64,000 bases of DNA from Flavonifractor sp. An112. Its GTDB lineage: Bacteria > Bacillota > Clostridia > Oscillospirales > Oscillospiraceae. Each line of letters opens with the position of its first letter. The first letter of the stretch is position 1. The stretch is from NCBI RefSeq assembly GCF_002161085.1, contig NZ_NFLU01000001.1, positions 1 to 64,000 on the forward strand, written 5' to 3'. Positions 62,301-64,000 of this stretch are shown in pieces. The notes below the pieces were generated by a model, which worked only from the letters and a program-made list of their open reading frames with translations, was not told the origin of the DNA and did not search any database. The translations under genes were made by a program, and so were the position numbers.

Positions 62301-63554
62301 AATAATCTTACTATTCTTGTGGCCCAAGAAGGCGAAACGGAGTCTAATCAGTACAAAATTGGCCAAGCTATTACATATTTGGATGCGGGAATACGGCTTG
62401 AAAAGAATTTTACTGACCAGTTTGTAAAAGTTCAAAAACATATCGACATCCTGAAGAAACAATTTAGAATTATACCTCTTATCAAGATATTTGATTTGAT
62501 ACCGGAGATTTCTGATCCTATCGAGGAAGGATTGGGGTATGTCTATACTGAAAAACAAAAAAATGATGTGCTTAAATGTCAAGCCGTGATAGATCAGATG
62601 CTTACTAAATTTTATCTTCCTACGCTGAATGCTCTGGATTTTAAACTTGAGGAGCTCTCTGAGAATCAAAAGAGGTATAGACGTGCAGCAGAGATTCTAA
62701 GAGAGCATAATTATGGTGACTATGCAGATGCCACAGAAAAGCGTTTGATCGAAATTGAAGAGTCTCTTCGAGCAAAGCAAAAATATGAAAGTTCCTTTGT
62801 AGAATGTGAAAAAGATCTTACTCAGAGTAAGAATCTCTTCAAATTCGCAGATTGCGAAGAGATGGAAGCTAAATTGGATGGATGGGTTGAATTTTTTACT
62901 AAAACTAATGAATTGCCAAACGATATTATTGCCCCCCTCAACACACGCATAAAGAACGCAAAATACGAGCTACGCCATAAGAAAGAAGAACTGTTGAATG
63001 AATATGTAACTGTAATTGATAATGCTTCTACAGCCAAAACTGTTATACAGCTTCGCCAGAGCACCTTAAAAATTTCAATGTTAATGCAAATGCAGCTTGG
63101 CTCAGATTCTGAACAAATGCTCCTTAAAGTGCAATCTGACATAGATGATGCAATTCATCAAATTGAGACACTGCCACATAATCTTGATAATTTGAATCAG
63201 TACATCGATTCGTTAAATCACATACAGCATAGGTGCTTGAATGCAATAAAACACGGAGCAAACACATTACAGACAGATTTAATTCAAAAACAAACTATTT
63301 GGGTAAAGCGATATGTTGAGGAAGCAGAACGTAGTTATAAGGGTATGTCAGCCATAGAGTGTCAAAATTGGCTTGATAAAACCGCATCTCATCCAACATA
63401 CCTCCAAGCATCCATTGTCGAGAGATTGATTAAGATAAGAGAACTTGTTGAATCACAATTACATAGCTGTCGAATTGAAGGGTTATTGACAATGTATGAC
63501 AAGTTATCAGAAAGTGAAAAACAAACATTTAAAAAACTACTTTTAACTCGTTGA
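59358..63554 (+). CDS. BrxC-like giant P-loop ATPase (2)
   Basis: A 1398-residue ATPase. Walker A is GYGTGKS at 88-94 and Walker B is LLLFDEFGRY with Asp277-Glu278. The N-terminus (VKDLVSFSKETFFNGAVQTEWFYD) precedes the ATPase domain. The last 400 residues are strongly helical, probably coiled coil (LNALDFKLEELSENQKRYRRAAEIL and onward). It is paralogous in layout to ATPase 1, about 200 residues longer. The gene ends the operon, eight bases before the 32-bp palindrome. Confidence 0.8.
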   Translation: MKVKDLVSFSKETFFNGAVQTEWFYDAQKAKTVAESYVFHGPKYYGVSASDVKAGEHRLMDTASFAQTIAHKLYSPTPGNSFVMTIAGYGTGKSHLAVCLGTLFSSTGALAESIVSNIASADEEIGTYIRQNNVKKNLVIVLNGMNNFNLDAEILRCARLSLSQNGISDELLKKLTKSYDVARHFVNRTFSIYQNQFEEWALKVGINISGQALKDYFVSRVENDSQVLTTINNVYKEVNGDSIAWDRGLSAGDVLLTLQKELCGDGKPFNKVLLLFDEFGRYIEYTAANPAIAGEAALQQIFEAVQSANGNIVFVGFIQSELEAYLARIEKTSNITRYIARYRTASENLFLSSNFETILANVLKKSNPEFNRVVGGSVGRYENYHLKIKHALTRWDRTSTKKSVWITDEVYKNVILNGCYPLHPITVWLLSSSHQWMQQRSTLAFASEMFDAVAEAEIDSAFLPYVYPYQIVDSGIFGEMLNSEEKGLVSSQYCMLYRDILVKVGDKLSELEKIVLKSVLVVNIGRMAFYDKVDALKAIQLCSNCKEDEVQHALKSLEEMHGVVAFDDHAKTYDLIAEANGFNEFKRIFARYRIGVKTSIDDIDEPAIKLMALDTPVETSFAQEHHISSTEWMFNKQLLDCREISENYLRNAIRNITENCDGEKARGLLIYAYCSENITSEINRLSRLYRELDLANFPIIILFLDDHDKEMLIALTIKKSLQKFSATDKERFRKHISDQLRTQNTKLCRKFTNCVSQRNMIGINGLEKYSMRINALCSKKFDMLYTKAVPFVFDGFENKSKTQAKTTLAQVCCYLYNRLLMNQQGYNALASKDKNRVNSVLSVSAPFAWKVYDNRCQLVEPGNPVIVEIISDVVSVLDDGERHSVYQLFYKFVQAPYGMNENSISLLVSYFIAFQENRYFYYYGMERLMPKHWSTDKGKLKVPEFKKIIIQKNANANIDVVAELCDKIMSNTDVSNCANLKNNLTILVAQEGETESNQYKIGQAITYLDAGIRLEKNFTDQFVKVQKHIDILKKQFRIIPLIKIFDLIPEISDPIEEGLGYVYTEKQKNDVLKCQAVIDQMLTKFYLPTLNALDFKLEELSENQKRYRRAAEILREHNYGDYADATEKRLIEIEESLRAKQKYESSFVECEKDLTQSKNLFKFADCEEMEAKLDGWVEFFTKTNELPNDIIAPLNTRIKNAKYELRHKKEELLNEYVTVIDNASTAKTVIQLRQSTLKISMLMQMQLGSDSEQMLLKVQSDIDDAIHQIETLPHNLDNLNQYIDSLNHIQHRCLNAIKHGANTLQTDLIQKQTIWVKRYVEEAERSYKGMSAIECQNWLDKTASHPTYLQASIVERLIKIRELVESQLHSCRIEGLLTMYDKLSESEKQTFKKLLLTR

Positions 63555-63561
63555 TCGAAAA

Positions 63562-63593
63562 TTACCGGCCACAGCATATGCTGTGGCCGGTAA
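63562..63593. promoter_or_regulatory. Perfect 32-bp palindrome before the WYL gene
   Basis: Positions 63562-63577 and 63578-63593 are exact inverse complements with no loop (centre CATATG). It has no T-run, so it is not a standard terminator, and its right end overlaps the first bases of the AAGGAGG ribosome site of the WYL gene. It could be an operator for the WYL dimer or an mRNA hairpin hiding the ribosome site. Confidence 0.75.
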
Positions 63594-63603
63594 GGAGGAT
63601 GCT

Positions 63604-64000
63604 ATGGAGAACAGTGCAAAAATTAGAATATTATATCTGATGGAGATCCTCAATAGGTTTTCTGATGAGGATCATCCCTTGTCTACAAGTCAAATTATTC
63701 AAAAGCTTGAGGATCTATATGGAATAACAGTTCATCGTACTACTGTGCCGAAAGACATTTCTATTCTTCAATCATACGGTGTAGATATTATTATAATAAC
63801 ATCTACACAAACAAAGTATTATGTTGGAAAACGAAAATTTGAGGAGCCTGAGCTCAAGTTACTAATCGATGCTATTGAGGCATCAAAGTTTATTACAGCA
63901 GAAAAAAGTGAAGTCCTCATTTCTAAAATCAAGGAACTTACCAGCGAGTATAAAGCTCAGACACTTAAGCGGAATATGTATGTAACGAATCGTATCAAGC
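63604..64000 (+). CDS. WYL-type regulator (N-terminal part, truncated by window)
   Basis: The frame is open from ATG 63604, after AAGGAGG, to the window edge (132 residues). It begins with a winged HTH (ILYLMEILNRFSDEDHPLSTSQIIQKLEDLYGITVHRTTVPKDISILQSYG). It continues with the KKFEEPELKLLIDAIEASKFIT-type segment and MYVTNRIK seen in the WYL regulator at 19.2 kb, so the WYL domain is expected just outside. WYL regulators such as CapW and BrxR control defence islands; here it is placed after, not before, the operon. Confidence 0.82.
   Translation, partial: MENSAKIRILYLMEILNRFSDEDHPLSTSQIIQKLEDLYGITVHRTTVPKDISILQSYGVDIIIITSTQTKYYVGKRKFEEPELKLLIDAIEASKFITAEKSEVLISKIKELTSEYKAQTLKRNMYVTNRIK

Larger units (their letters stand above)
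40518..64000 (+). mobile_element. Genomic island carrying the phosphorothioation-type defence operon (right end outside)
   Basis: The left border is the tRNA-Pro 3' fragment. From about 41.6 kb the sequence is clearly more AT-rich and uses different codons than the chromosome to the left. The island contains a single defence operon and a WYL regulator in the visible part. No integrase is seen; it would be expected near the right border. The 40.88-41.59 kb gene is GC-rich, so the island may itself be a mosaic. Confidence 0.65.

Noticed and set aside
63562-63593. Rho-independent terminator at the end of the defence operon
   Set aside because: The stem is perfect but has no loop in the middle beyond the palindrome centre and no T-run; it leads straight into a ribosome site.

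Overview
The window reads as a chromosome segment of a gut Clostridia, most likely Oscillospiraceae (Flavonifractor / Lawsonibacter / Intestinimonas type). This is inferred from the low-GC-phylum gene set (RNase J, a T-box leader, LytR-CpsA-Psr and NlpC/P60 wall proteins, WYL regulators) carried on visibly GC-rich DNA. From about 41.6 kb to the right edge the DNA becomes AT-rich with different codon use, which marks a transferred island.

Layout. 1-6.98 kb: head and packaging cassette of a contractile-tail prophage on the minus strand (TerS, TerL, portal, protease, decoration protein, major capsid, connectors, start of the tail sheath). 7.1-31.4 kb: housekeeping. This holds a secreted PepSY protein, rpsF-ssb-rpsR, the methionine importer metNI with metQ behind a Met-specifier T-box, cysK, an Rrf2 regulator, and DAHP synthase plus tyrA behind a Tyr-rich leader peptide and attenuator. 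It continues with an LCP ligase, an NlpC/P60 protein, a WYL regulator, RNase J behind a long structured leader, the glycolytic run trmL-pgk-tpiA-gpmI-eno, and proBA. The 3' end of eno with its terminator is duplicated around a small multi-hairpin element.

31.4-40.5 kb: accessory but GC-rich. There is an IS200-type element, a decayed acetyltransferase remnant, an autoregulated MerR/TipAS gene, XRE and membrane genes, a WYL-TfoX-GyrI-DUF3795-SRPBCC operon, a GNAT enzyme, a flavodoxin, an alpha/beta hydrolase and a frameshifted SGNH hydrolase. At 40,518-40,564 lies the 3' part of a tRNA-Pro(UGG) gene without its 5' half, followed by a terminator. This is the expected scar of an element integrated to its right.

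41.8-63.6 kb: one long, tightly coupled operon that looks like a composite DNA-phosphorothioation defence system. A small Cro-type HTH comes first, then a DndC/BrxP-like PAPS-reductase-family protein with added zinc-ribbon and ferredoxin domains, a DUF4007 protein, a large BrxC-like P-loop ATPase, a cysteine desulfurase (DndA role), DptF-, DptG- and DptH-like restriction proteins, a second DUF4007 protein and a second giant ATPase. DndB, DndD and DndE are absent. The gene set combines BREX-4-like modification genes with the Dnd/Dpt restriction arm, and the DUF4007-ATPase pair occurs twice, once per arm. A perfect 32-bp palindrome separates the operon from a WYL regulator that runs off the window edge. 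The expected working model, which is inference, is that the desulfurase feeds sulfur to the PAPS-reductase protein to mark self DNA, while DptFGH with the second DUF4007-ATPase pair acts on unmarked DNA.
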